This document shows, in pieces, positions 17,106 through 25,197 of a DNA stretch of 64,000 nucleotides (positions are counted from its first letter, which is position 1; each line of letters begins with the position of its first letter). The notes under the pieces were generated by a model, which ran no database searches, was not told the origin of the DNA, and saw only the letters and a list, made by a program, of their open reading frames with translations. The position numbers and the translations under genes were made by a program. Source of the DNA: Flavobacteriia bacterium (GTDB lineage: Bacteria; Bacteroidota; Bacteroidia; Flavobacteriales_D; Crocinitomicaceae); NCBI GenBank assembly GCA_947462925.1, contig CANHQP010000001.1, positions 1 through 64,000 of the forward strand, in the 5' to 3' direction.

Positions 17106-17972
17106 TTATCCTAAGTAAGATTTTAACAATTTGTTTCTCGAAGTATGTCTCAGCCTTCGAATTGCTTTTTCCTTTATCTGTCGAACGCGTTCTCTTGTTA
17201 AATTGAATTTCGCTCCAATTTCTTCAAGAGTCAATCCGTGATTCATTCCGATTCCAAAGAAAAGACGAATAATTTCTCTTTCTTTATCTGTCAAAGTGCT
17301 CAATGAACGCTCAATTTCTCTTTGCAATGATTCAGCCATCAACGCGTGATCTGCTTTTGGAGAATCAGTGTTTGCCATTACATCCATCAATGTACCACCA
17401 TCTTCTGAAGATGATAAAGGTGCATCCATAGAAACGTGACGACCAGAAACGTTTAAGCTCTCTTTGATTTTATCTTCTGGAACTTCCAATGCTTCTGCTA
17501 ATTCTTCAGCTGAAGGTGGACGTTCGAATTCTTGTTCTAATTTTGAAAATGCTTTGTTGATTTTATTCAACGAACCAACTTGATTCAATGGTAAACGAAC
17601 GATTCTCGCTTGTTCAGCCAATGCTTGCAAGATTGATTGACGAATCCACCATACTGCGTAAGAGATGAATTTGAAACCACGTGTTTCGTCGAATTTTTGT
17701 GCAGCTTTAATCAAACCTAAATTACCTTCGTTGATTAAGTCGGGTAGGGTAAGACCTTGATTTTGATATTGTTTAGCAACAGAAACTACGAAACGTAAAT
17801 TCGCACGAGTCAATTTCTCCAAAGCTCTTTGATCGCCTTGTTTGATCTTGCGTGCTAACTCTACTTCTTCTTCTGCTGTAATCAGTTCTTCTTTTCCAAT
17901 GTCTTGCAAGTATTTGTCAAGTGATTGGCTTTCTCGATTGGTAATCGATTTTGTAATCTTAAGTTGTCTCAT
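17106..17972 (-). CDS. rpoD: Primary sigma factor RpoD (short Bacteroidota form)
   Basis: This is the housekeeping sigma-70, which directs RNA polymerase to TAnnTTTG promoters in this phylum. Region 1.2 is at the N-terminus ([19 protein letters not shown]), and region 2 contains [15 protein letters not shown], then [21 protein letters not shown] and WWIRQSI. Regions 3 and 4 end with [29 protein letters not shown]. At 288 residues it lacks the region 1.1 of proteobacterial RpoD, as is normal here. A matching promoter lies about 46 bases upstream. Confidence 0.96.
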   Translation of the reverse strand: MRQLKITKSITNRESQSLDKYLQDIGKEELITAEEEVELARKIKQGDQRALEKLTRANLRFVVSVAKQYQNQGLTLPDLINEGNLGLIKAAQKFDETRGFKFISYAVWWIRQSILQALAEQARIVRLPLNQVGSLNKINKAFSKLEQEFERPPSAEELAEALEVPEDKIKESLNVSGRHVSMDAPLSSSEDGGTLMDVMANTDSPKADHALMAESLQREIERSLSTLTDKEREIIRLFFGIGMNHGLTLEEIGAKFNLTRERVRQIKEKAIRRLRHTSRNKLLKSYLG

Positions 17973-18017
17973 GTTAACTAACCCTTCTTTTTAGATTTAA
18001 AATCTGGAAATTGACTG

Positions 18018-18049
18018 CAAAGATACGACGGAAAAAAGTGATTTTCAAA
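18018..18049 (-). promoter_or_regulatory. Promoter of rpoD
   Basis: On the minus strand TTTG (18046-18049), a 20-base spacer and TATCTTTG (18018-18025) match the Bacteroidota pattern closely. The leader to ATG 17972 would be about 40 bases. Confidence 0.6.
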
Positions 18050-18117
18050 TATATTTTTGATTATTTTCGAAGTTTCTGCCTTTACAATAATTATGCCTTT
18101 TTGATTTTGTTACATAA

Positions 18118-18172
18118 AAAATAGGAACTTGAAGTGGAGACTTTTTAATTTCTCAAAATCAAATTCCTATTT
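18118..18172 (-). terminator. Terminator of the HtrA gene
   Basis: Minus-strand stem AAATAGGAA (arm 18164-18172) pairs with TTCCTATTT (arm 18118-18126) across a loop of about 37 bases, followed by a T-rich stretch. It lies 28 bases after the HtrA stop. The long loop makes this a moderate call. Confidence 0.5.
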
Positions 18173-18200
18173 AAATTACTGAGCATTTTGAACTACAGCT

Positions 18201-19676
18201 TTATAGACCAAATCCTACGTAATCTCTTTTTCCAGTTTTGGAAACAACTTCAAGTAAAACTCCTTTGTTGCTTTTATTCAATTCTGATGTCAAAAATTCT
18301 ACTGATATCACTGGTTTATCGTTAATTTTGGTAATCATCATGCCTTCTTCCAATCCCAAAGACATAAGTTTTCCCGCATTGATGGATTTAATTTTAACTC
18401 CATTGGTGATGTTCAGTTCTTTTTTCTCTTTTTCCGTTAACGCAACAAAAGTAGCGCCCAAGGCAGTGTTTTTGGAAATCGTTTCTTTGTCTAGCAAAGC
18501 CGTTTCACCATTGCTGTTTCGCAATAAAATTTCTTTCACCACTTCGTCTCCTTTGCCATTTCTAATCGTCAATGGAACTTTGTCACCAGGTCTTCTTTTG
18601 CCGATCTCTTCCTGCAATGCTGCGACAGAATTGACTTCTTTGGTGCCGATTTTCAAAATGACATCGCCATCTTTAATTCCGGCTTTGTCAGCGCCACCGT
18701 CTTCTAAAACCTTTGAAATGTAAACTCCCTTGGTGTTTGGAAGTTCATTTTTTTCTTTGACTTCTTGCGTGATATCTGCAATTTGAACACCCAAGAATCC
18801 ACGTTGAACGATACCAAAATCGATTAAATCGCGCATAACTTTTTGCACTAAATTCACTGGAATTGCAAAGGAATATCCAGAATAACTTCCTGTTTGAGAT
18901 GCAATTGCCGTGTTGATTCCAACCAATTCACCTTTGGTGTTTACCAATGCGCCACCGCTATTTCCCGGATTTACCGCAGCGTCGGTTTGAATGAAAGATT
19001 CAATTGGAACATTGTCTTGCGTTCTTCTTTCTGATAAGATGTTGATATTTCTCGCTTTCGCGCTGACAATTCCTGCAGTAACTGTTGAAGTTAAATTAAA
19101 AGGATTTCCTACTGCTAAAACCCATTCTCCAATTTGTAAATTATCACTGTTTCCCAAGGAAATTGGAGACAAATTTTGTGCTTCGATTTTCAAAACTGCA
19201 ATATCCGTAGAAGGATCTGCGCCAATGACTTTGGCTGTGTATTTGGAATTATCGTTCAAGATAACTTCGATTTCACTCGCGCCTTCAATCACGTGATTAT
19301 TAGTGACAATGTATCCTTCTGATGAAACAATCACTCCCGATCCAGAACCTGAGCCGTATTGTTTAAATTCTCTATTTCCAGTTCCTGGACCATAGAAAAA
19401 TTCATAGAAAGGATCTCGTTGTACTGCAGTTCGAACGACTTTTGTAGTTACGTGAACAACAGCGTTTATAGAACTTTGTGAAGCTTGAACAAAGTCAGGG
19501 CCAATTGCGGCGGCGTTTCCTGTAAAGTTTACATTTCTGGCGTTAGCAATTCTGTTTCCATCAATTACCTGATCGGATAGTGATTGATATGGATTTCCGT
19601 TCAAAACCATTGACAAACTTAACGGCAACATTCCACCAATTAAACCTAATCCTAGAAATTTGATATTTTTATTCAT
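18201..19676 (-). CDS. Periplasmic serine protease/chaperone, HtrA/DegQ type
   Basis: This Do-family quality-control protease acts on misfolded envelope proteins. An N-terminal membrane/signal segment (FLGLGLIGGMLPLSLSMV) is followed by the trypsin-like domain with catalytic His128 (TNNHVIEGA), Asp158 (STDIAVLKI) and Ser240 (NPGNSGGAL). Two PDZ domains follow (about 285-370, with GFLGVQIAD, and 400-490). At 491 residues it has the full DegP/DegQ architecture. Surrounding genes face the same way, but a terminator and its own -7 box suggest a monocistronic unit. Confidence 0.95.
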   Translation of the reverse strand: MNKNIKFLGLGLIGGMLPLSLSMVLNGNPYQSLSDQVIDGNRIANARNVNFTGNAAAIGPDFVQASQSSINAVVHVTTKVVRTAVQRDPFYEFFYGPGTGNREFKQYGSGSGSGVIVSSEGYIVTNNHVIEGASEIEVILNDNSKYTAKVIGADPSTDIAVLKIEAQNLSPISLGNSDNLQIGEWVLAVGNPFNLTSTVTAGIVSAKARNINILSERRTQDNVPIESFIQTDAAVNPGNSGGALVNTKGELVGINTAIASQTGSYSGYSFAIPVNLVQKVMRDLIDFGIVQRGFLGVQIADITQEVKEKNELPNTKGVYISKVLEDGGADKAGIKDGDVILKIGTKEVNSVAALQEEIGKRRPGDKVPLTIRNGKGDEVVKEILLRNSNGETALLDKETISKNTALGATFVALTEKEKKELNITNGVKIKSINAGKLMSLGLEEGMMITKINDKPVISVEFLTSELNKSNKGVLLEVVSKTGKRDYVGFGL

Positions 19677-19710
19677 AGTTGTTTGATTATAATTTTACTT
19701 GTTAACTGTA

Positions 19711-19718
19711 CAAAAATA
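19711..19718 (-). promoter_or_regulatory. -7 box (TATTTTTG) of the HtrA gene
   Basis: TATTTTTG on the minus strand fits TAnnTTTG about 34 bases upstream of ATG 19676. No convincing -33 TTG was seen. Confidence 0.4.
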
Positions 19719-19825
19719 ACGTGGTTTTATTTTTCTATTATCGTCTTGTTGTTAAGGAATGTTAAGCAATTTTGTGAAAAATTTGTTATCAATTTGGGAG
19801 TAGAATAATTTGATAAAACAAAAAA

Positions 19826-19851
19826 TCCCGTTCTAAATAAATAAAACGGGA
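19826..19851 (-). terminator. Terminator of the superoxide dismutase gene
   Basis: On the minus strand a 7-bp stem TCCCGTT/AACGGGA with a 12-base loop is followed by a T-rich stretch (TTTTTTG). It lies about 130 bases past the superoxide dismutase stop. The intervening bases hold the hairpin at 19923-19954 and otherwise only low-complexity sequence. Confidence 0.7.
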
Positions 19852-19922
19852 ACAATAATTGGGTTTTTTGCATGGTTTTTACCAAAAACGCACGCCAAAA
19901 ACAAATTAATTTATGCGAACTT

Positions 19923-19954
19923 GCGATGATTCCAATATTTATCGGAATCATCGC
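19923..19954. repeat. Perfect 11-bp hairpin in the SOD 3' region
   Basis: GCGATGATTCC (19923-19933) and GGAATCATCGC (19944-19954) are exact inverted repeats with a 10-base AT-rich loop and no T-run. It lies 30 bases beyond the superoxide dismutase stop. It may stabilise the 3' end of the mRNA or be a protein-binding palindrome. Confidence 0.6.
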
Positions 19955-19983
19955 CAAATATATTTGGTACCTCTGGCACCAAA

Positions 19984-20997
19984 TCAATGACTACAAAGTC
20001 CTTGTATTTCGTGGAATTTGTCGTGTAATTTCTCCATTTTTTCTTTTAATACTTCGTCTTTTACTTTTTTCGTATTGATTTTGTGCAATTCTGTTGCGCC
20101 GGTAACCAATTCGTCAATCGCTTTTTTGATTTCTGTTGTATTAAACGAAGTAGGAATTTTGCTGTTTTTCAATGCAATTGCTTTTGCCAACATTTCACCG
20201 CTTCTTTCTTTGATTGGCGTGAAATTGTTTTCTTCAATCGGGTGAAAAGTTTGCGACATCACCATGTGAAACTCATTTAATTCTTTCCAAGCATTTTTCT
20301 CGATTACCTTTAATAACGGATCTTTCAATGCTTCGATGTATCTTTTTGAAACGTTATTCCAATCAACAACTTTCCAAATTGATTCCAAAAAATCGCCGCG
20401 TTTGTTTTGGTATTTCAAGTAATATGCGTGTTCCCAAACATCAATTCCCAAAATTGGAATTCCGCGATCTTTCGATACGTCCATGATTGGATTGTCTTGA
20501 TTTGCAGTAGATGTAACCATCAATTTCCCTTCTGGAGTGACGATCAACCAAGCCCAACCAGAACCAAAACGCGTCATCGCTGCTTGATTCAACATTTTTT
20601 TCAAGGTATCCATGGATTTGAAATTCAAATCAATCGCTTTTTGCAAATCCTCCATTGGTTTAGATTCCGCTGCTGGTGCCAAAATGTCCCAGAAAAGGGT
20701 GTGGTTGTAATGTCCTCCCGCATTGTTTCTGATTACTTCAGTTCTTCTGCTTGCATTCAACATCAATTGTTCAATTGTCAATTTTTCCAATTCAGTTCCT
20801 GCCAAGGCTTTGTTCAAATTGTTTATATATGCTTGGTGGTGCTTGTCGTGGTGGATTTCCATCGTTTGCGCATCGATGTAAGGTTCCAATGCTTTGACAT
20901 CGTAATTTAATTTAGGTAAACTGTAAGGAGCCTGTGCCGCAGCCTGAACCGTCGCGATAAGAGCAAACGAAGCAAGCCAAAATTTGATTTTTTTCAT
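19984..20997 (-). CDS. Exported Mn-type superoxide dismutase with C-terminal extension
   Basis: The enzyme dismutates superoxide. A signal peptide (MKKIKFWLASFALIATVQAAAQ) implies export, unlike cytoplasmic SodA/SodB. The SOD core (about 23-220) has the metal ligands in MEIHHDKHH (His49), GGHYNHTLFWD (second His) and DVWEHAYY (Asp and His). The STANQDNP segment matches Mn-type rather than Fe-type enzymes. The last 115 residues (FHMVMSQTFHPIEENNF, then Lys-rich helices ending in GLCSH) are not part of the SOD fold. The gene has its own -7 box and terminator. Confidence 0.93.
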   Translation of the reverse strand: MKKIKFWLASFALIATVQAAAQAPYSLPKLNYDVKALEPYIDAQTMEIHHDKHHQAYINNLNKALAGTELEKLTIEQLMLNASRRTEVIRNNAGGHYNHTLFWDILAPAAESKPMEDLQKAIDLNFKSMDTLKKMLNQAAMTRFGSGWAWLIVTPEGKLMVTSTANQDNPIMDVSKDRGIPILGIDVWEHAYYLKYQNKRGDFLESIWKVVDWNNVSKRYIEALKDPLLKVIEKNAWKELNEFHMVMSQTFHPIEENNFTPIKERSGEMLAKAIALKNSKIPTSFNTTEIKKAIDELVTGATELHKINTKKVKDEVLKEKMEKLHDKFHEIQGLCSH

Positions 20998-21016
20998 GTC
21001 TTTTTGTTTTTGCCAA

Positions 21017-21024
21017 CAAAGATA
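21017..21024 (-). promoter_or_regulatory. -7 box (TATCTTTG) of the SOD gene
   Basis: TATCTTTG on the minus strand lies 19 bases upstream of ATG 20997, fitting TAnnTTTG with a leader of roughly 15 bases. The -33 region is not recognisable. Confidence 0.5.
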
Positions 21025-21081
21025 AAGCTTTCTGAATTAGGAAAGTTGTAAAATTTTGGGTGGGTGATGAAAGTCAGGAAT

Positions 21082-24000
21082 TCACTCCACAACCACTTCA
21101 TCCAAAAATATCCACGATCTTTCTCCAGCACTGATATGTCCTTCGGGACAAGTTTGGCGGTTTTTGATCACAAATTTGATTGCTTTGAATGGAGTGGAAG
21201 TATTGAATTCCACAGTCATGTTTTGCGTCAAATTTCCTTTTTTGGCTGGAGAAACTGTGTTTTGAATGGTTCCATTTGGTTTGAAATTGATGCCGTCTTC
21301 AGAGGTCAAAACTTGAAATTCTGTAGGGAAGAAAATCCATGAATGTTCGTCTTGTAAGCAACTTACGGAGATTTTACGAACGGTTTGTCGTTTTTCAAAA
21401 TTCAATATTCCTTTGGCGTCAACGCCTTCGAAACCTTGCCAATCGCCAGATCTGAAATCGGTGCTTCCAGAACGAATGCCGTCGATTAACGCATTTTCTC
21501 CACTTGCAGCGTATTGATTGGCGAATTGTGTTTCCAATTGCAAGGAAATGTTGTTGTTTGATTTGGTAAAAGTTGACGAAACGGATTTACCCAATAAATT
21601 TGAATTTTCTACGAAAACGCTTCCGTCTAAAATACCATTTGTATGGTTGTATTCAGCAATAAAAACTGCTGCTTTCAAATTTGTTGTTTTGTTAAAAGTA
21701 AGCGGTTTTTGATAAATCGCGGAACGAAATGTTGGTTCTGTTCCGTCAGTTGTATACACGATTTTGTATGCTGATTTGGTATTCAGGTGCACAAAATTAA
21801 TTTCTGTTGTAATCGAATCTAAAAATGTTCTTTTTGTTTGCGAAAAGTAAGGTACTGGAATTACATCAGTTGGAATTATTTCGTTTTCAATGATTTTTCT
21901 TTTGTATTCAACAAGTTTAGGATTTGGTTTGTCGGTCATGACAATCACCAATTCACCACCGTTTAGCATCGTTTGATGGTCGAGATACAATTTTTCATAA
22001 GGCTCACCATTCAATTTCATGGAATAAATATACATGTGCTCAGGACTATTGTCTTCTGTTCTGATGGTGAACGATTTTCCATTTTCAAAATGAATGGTCG
22101 CGTACTTTTGCAAAGGTCTTCCGATGGCATACGTTGGACTTCCTGGACAAACGGGATAAATTCCCATGGCGCTCAAGACGTACCAAGCCGACATTTGACC
22201 ACAATCTTCATTTCCAGCCAAACCGTCAGGTGCATTGTGGTACATTTCACGTAAAATTTGGTCCACTTTTTCTTGCGTTTGAAACGGCTGATTGGTGTAA
22301 TTATATAAATATGCCATGTGATGAGACGGTTCGTTTCCATGCGCATATTGACCGATTAATCCAGTTATATCGACTTGATGTCGGCCTTCTAATTTACTTT
22401 CAGTGGAAAACAAACGATCCAACCAAGTTTGCAAACTGTCTTTGCCGCCCAAAACGGATCTCAAAGTTGATATGTGTTGCTGCGCTGCTAGCGAATATTG
22501 CCAGCTGTTTGCTTCTGTGTAGTTGAAATTGACTTCCGCTGGATTGAATGGCGCAAACCATTGTCCACCGCGACGTGCGCGCATGAATTTCGTTTCTGGA
22601 TCAAAAACATTCAAGAAATTGTACGAACGATTTTCGTAAATTTTGGCGATGCTGTCGTTTCCGATTTCTTTCGCAAATTGAGCGATACACCAATCGTCAT
22701 AAGCATATTCCAAGGTTTTTGAAACAGATTCTGGCTCAATGTTGGTTCCTAAATATCCATTTTCGGCATATTGCTTTTTTCCGAGTTCATTGATGGTCGA
22801 AGTTTGAATCATTGCTTTCAAAGCCAAATTCACATCAAAGTCATTAATGCCTTTTCGATAAGCATCCAAAATAACCGAAACGGAATGGTAACCAATCATA
22901 CAATCAGTTTCATTCCCAACCAATTCCCAAACTGGTAAATCATTCGTTTGCTTGTAAATTCTTAGAAAAGATTCGATAAAATCTTCCGTGCGTTTAGTTT
23001 GTGTCAGCGTGTATAATGGATGCGCCGCGCGGTATGTGTCCCAAAGCGAAAAAACGGAATATTGCAATTTATCTTCATAATTGTAAATCTTTCTATCATT
23101 TCCCAAAAATCTTCCATCAGCATCAGTAAACAAAGTCGGGCAGAGGTAAGCATGATAAACAGCCGTGTAAAAATTCGTCATCACTTCAGGTTCGTTGCTC
23201 TGAAAATCGAGTTTAGACAATTCAGTTTGCCACTTTAATTCTCTCAAATAATTGAGACGCACTATTGACCAATCTGGCATTTCTTGTTTGAGATTCAACT
23301 CAGCTCCAGTTGCATCAACGGCTGAAATGGCTGATTTTACTTGAATTTTCTTGGTTTCTTCTGGAAATTCCAACAACAATTTGTGTTGATTGTCTTTTGA
23401 AATAATTGTTTTTTTTGTGAAAGGAACATCCAATTCAAGGTAAAAAAAGAACTTCTGATTTTTCGCCCAAGCATTTGAATGTCTGTATCCAGCAATGATT
23501 TGATTGGATTTTACGTCGAAATTGGCATCCAACACTTGATCGCGGTGATCTAAATCGATCAAAATGTATTTTTTTCCTTTCGCTTCGTTGAAAGTGAAAC
23601 TCAAAAATCCAGCGCGTTCTGTGGCAAGAAGTTGAACATCAATGTTGTTTTTCTGCAATTTCACTTCATACATTCCCGGACTGGCTTTTTCTTCTGAATG
23701 TTTGAAAAGTGAACCGTAACCGTTTTTTGATAAATATCCTGGTGTTGTCAATGCTTTTCCTTGTTGAGGAACAATCAATAAATCACACAAATCTGGAACG
23801 CCTGTGCCGCTTAGATGCGTAAAACTGAATCCATAAATGATTGAATCTGAATAATGATAACCGGAGCAACCATCCCAACCGTCATAACGCGTATCGGGAC
23901 TCAATTGAACCATTCCGAAAGGTGCAGCAGCGCCAGGGAAAGTGTGCCCGTGTCCGCCAGTTCCAATGAATGGATTTACATATTTCGTAACACTGGGTTT

Positions 24001-24147
24001 TTGAATCATCCTTTTGAATGAAACATCGCTTTTGCTTGGGTCAATGTATTTTTTTCTTACTTCCTGAGCGTTTTGAAGTTCAGTTAATTGTCCAAAAACG
24101 ATTGAAGAAATTCCAAAAAACAATGGAAGAAGGATGCTCTTTTTCAT
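21082..24147 (-). CDS. GH92 alpha-1,2-mannosidase-like glycosidase
   Basis: This is an exported, probably calcium-dependent exo-mannosidase of family GH92, acting on mannose-containing glycans. From ATG 24147 there is a signal peptide (MKKSILLPLFFGISSIVFGQ). The open frame extends to 24207 but would overlap the ROK gene. The GH92 N-domain shows NPFIGTGGHGHTFPGA and GCSGYHYSDS. The catalytic (alpha/alpha)6 domain has FSLWDTYRAAHPL, then GNEDCGQMSAWYVLSAMG. It is followed by a chitobiase-C-like domain (YTTDGTEPTFRS) and an F5/8-type discoidin carbohydrate-binding domain at the end. It lies seven bases after the ROK kinase gene, suggesting a hexose-use operon. Confidence 0.92.
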   Translation of the reverse strand: MKKSILLPLFFGISSIVFGQLTELQNAQEVRKKYIDPSKSDVSFKRMIQKPSVTKYVNPFIGTGGHGHTFPGAAAPFGMVQLSPDTRYDGWDGCSGYHYSDSIIYGFSFTHLSGTGVPDLCDLLIVPQQGKALTTPGYLSKNGYGSLFKHSEEKASPGMYEVKLQKNNIDVQLLATERAGFLSFTFNEAKGKKYILIDLDHRDQVLDANFDVKSNQIIAGYRHSNAWAKNQKFFFYLELDVPFTKKTIISKDNQHKLLLEFPEETKKIQVKSAISAVDATGAELNLKQEMPDWSIVRLNYLRELKWQTELSKLDFQSNEPEVMTNFYTAVYHAYLCPTLFTDADGRFLGNDRKIYNYEDKLQYSVFSLWDTYRAAHPLYTLTQTKRTEDFIESFLRIYKQTNDLPVWELVGNETDCMIGYHSVSVILDAYRKGINDFDVNLALKAMIQTSTINELGKKQYAENGYLGTNIEPESVSKTLEYAYDDWCIAQFAKEIGNDSIAKIYENRSYNFLNVFDPETKFMRARRGGQWFAPFNPAEVNFNYTEANSWQYSLAAQQHISTLRSVLGGKDSLQTWLDRLFSTESKLEGRHQVDITGLIGQYAHGNEPSHHMAYLYNYTNQPFQTQEKVDQILREMYHNAPDGLAGNEDCGQMSAWYVLSAMGIYPVCPGSPTYAIGRPLQKYATIHFENGKSFTIRTEDNSPEHMYIYSMKLNGEPYEKLYLDHQTMLNGGELVIVMTDKPNPKLVEYKRKIIENEIIPTDVIPVPYFSQTKRTFLDSITTEINFVHLNTKSAYKIVYTTDGTEPTFRSAIYQKPLTFNKTTNLKAAVFIAEYNHTNGILDGSVFVENSNLLGKSVSSTFTKSNNNISLQLETQFANQYAASGENALIDGIRSGSTDFRSGDWQGFEGVDAKGILNFEKRQTVRKISVSCLQDEHSWIFFPTEFQVLTSEDGINFKPNGTIQNTVSPAKKGNLTQNMTVEFNTSTPFKAIKFVIKNRQTCPEGHISAGERSWIFLDEVVVE

Positions 24148-24154
24148 CGGGATT

Positions 24155-25096
24155 TTATTGATATGATTTCCACAGAATTGAAGCTGCGTTGCCCAATACT
24201 GCTGCATTTTTATTGTTTAAAGATGAAATCAAAATCTGAATGTCATCTTTGTAAATGTTTAATATATTTGCTTCTAAATGGGCTTTTACTTTTTCAGCGA
24301 AAGCTTCTCCATTTTGAGAAATTCCGCCAAAAAGAACGTAGGCTTTTGGATCTGAAAAACAAGCAAAATCAGCCAATGCAGAACCCAAGATTTGAGCTGT
24401 AAACTCAACAATTTCTTGCGCAAAAGCATCGCCATCAAGTGCCAAATCGAATACATCTTTGGCAGACGGATTTTCAATTTCCAGCAATTTTGAAGTTGCT
24501 TTCAACGGAGAATCCAATTCATGAATACTACGCACCACGCCAGTCGAAGATGCATAAGTTTCCAAGCAACCTTTTCTCCCACAGCCACATAGGCGACCGT
24601 TCGGAATTACTCGAATATGACCGTATTCACCAGCAACTCCGTGTTCACCGTAAACCATTTCACCACCAATAAAAACGCCACTTCCGACGCCAGTTCCAAG
24701 TGTAATGGTCACAAAATTCTCCAAATCTTTGGCGCAACCGAATAATTTTTCTCCAATGGCCGCAGCATTGGCATCATTTGTCAATATGGTTTCAATGTTG
24801 AACTTTTCTTTGAATAATTTGGCCAAAGGAATAATTCCTTTCCACTGTAAATTAGGTGCATATCTGATTTCTCCAGTAAAATGATTGCCATTGGGTGCAC
24901 CAACTCCGATTCCTTTTAAATCGGTTAAAAGTTCTTTTTCAGAAAGGTGATTGTAAACGAAATCAACGAAAATTTCAGGCGTTTCGAACGATTTTGTTGG
25001 AAAACTTGTTTCGTACAAGATTTCTCCTTTCGGATTTACAATTCCAAAAGCGATGTTTGTTCCCCCAATATCAATTCCCAATGCGTTGTGATTCAT
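24155..25096 (-). CDS. ROK family sugar kinase (glucokinase-like)
   Basis: This cytoplasmic ROK kinase would phosphorylate glucose, mannose or a related hexose. The N-terminal phosphate motif is GIDIGGTNIAFGIV, the second is TLGTGVGSGVFI, and the zinc-binding ROK signature is CGCGRKGCLETYAS near residue 175. At 313 residues it is full length and lacks the N-terminal HTH of ROK repressors. Its stop lies eight bases upstream of the GH92 gene, so it may phosphorylate the mannose that GH92 releases (inference). Confidence 0.92.
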   Translation of the reverse strand: MNHNALGIDIGGTNIAFGIVNPKGEILYETSFPTKSFETPEIFVDFVYNHLSEKELLTDLKGIGVGAPNGNHFTGEIRYAPNLQWKGIIPLAKLFKEKFNIETILTNDANAAAIGEKLFGCAKDLENFVTITLGTGVGSGVFIGGEMVYGEHGVAGEYGHIRVIPNGRLCGCGRKGCLETYASSTGVVRSIHELDSPLKATSKLLEIENPSAKDVFDLALDGDAFAQEIVEFTAQILGSALADFACFSDPKAYVLFGGISQNGEAFAEKVKAHLEANILNIYKDDIQILISSLNNKNAAVLGNAASILWKSYQ

Positions 25097-25197
25097 GACT
25101 TTGATTTCTAATTTTAGGTATTTTTTTATTTTTTGAAAAGCTAAAAATACGTGTTATTTTTAACATCAATCGTTGAAATTCGTTCGTAAAAGTCAAT

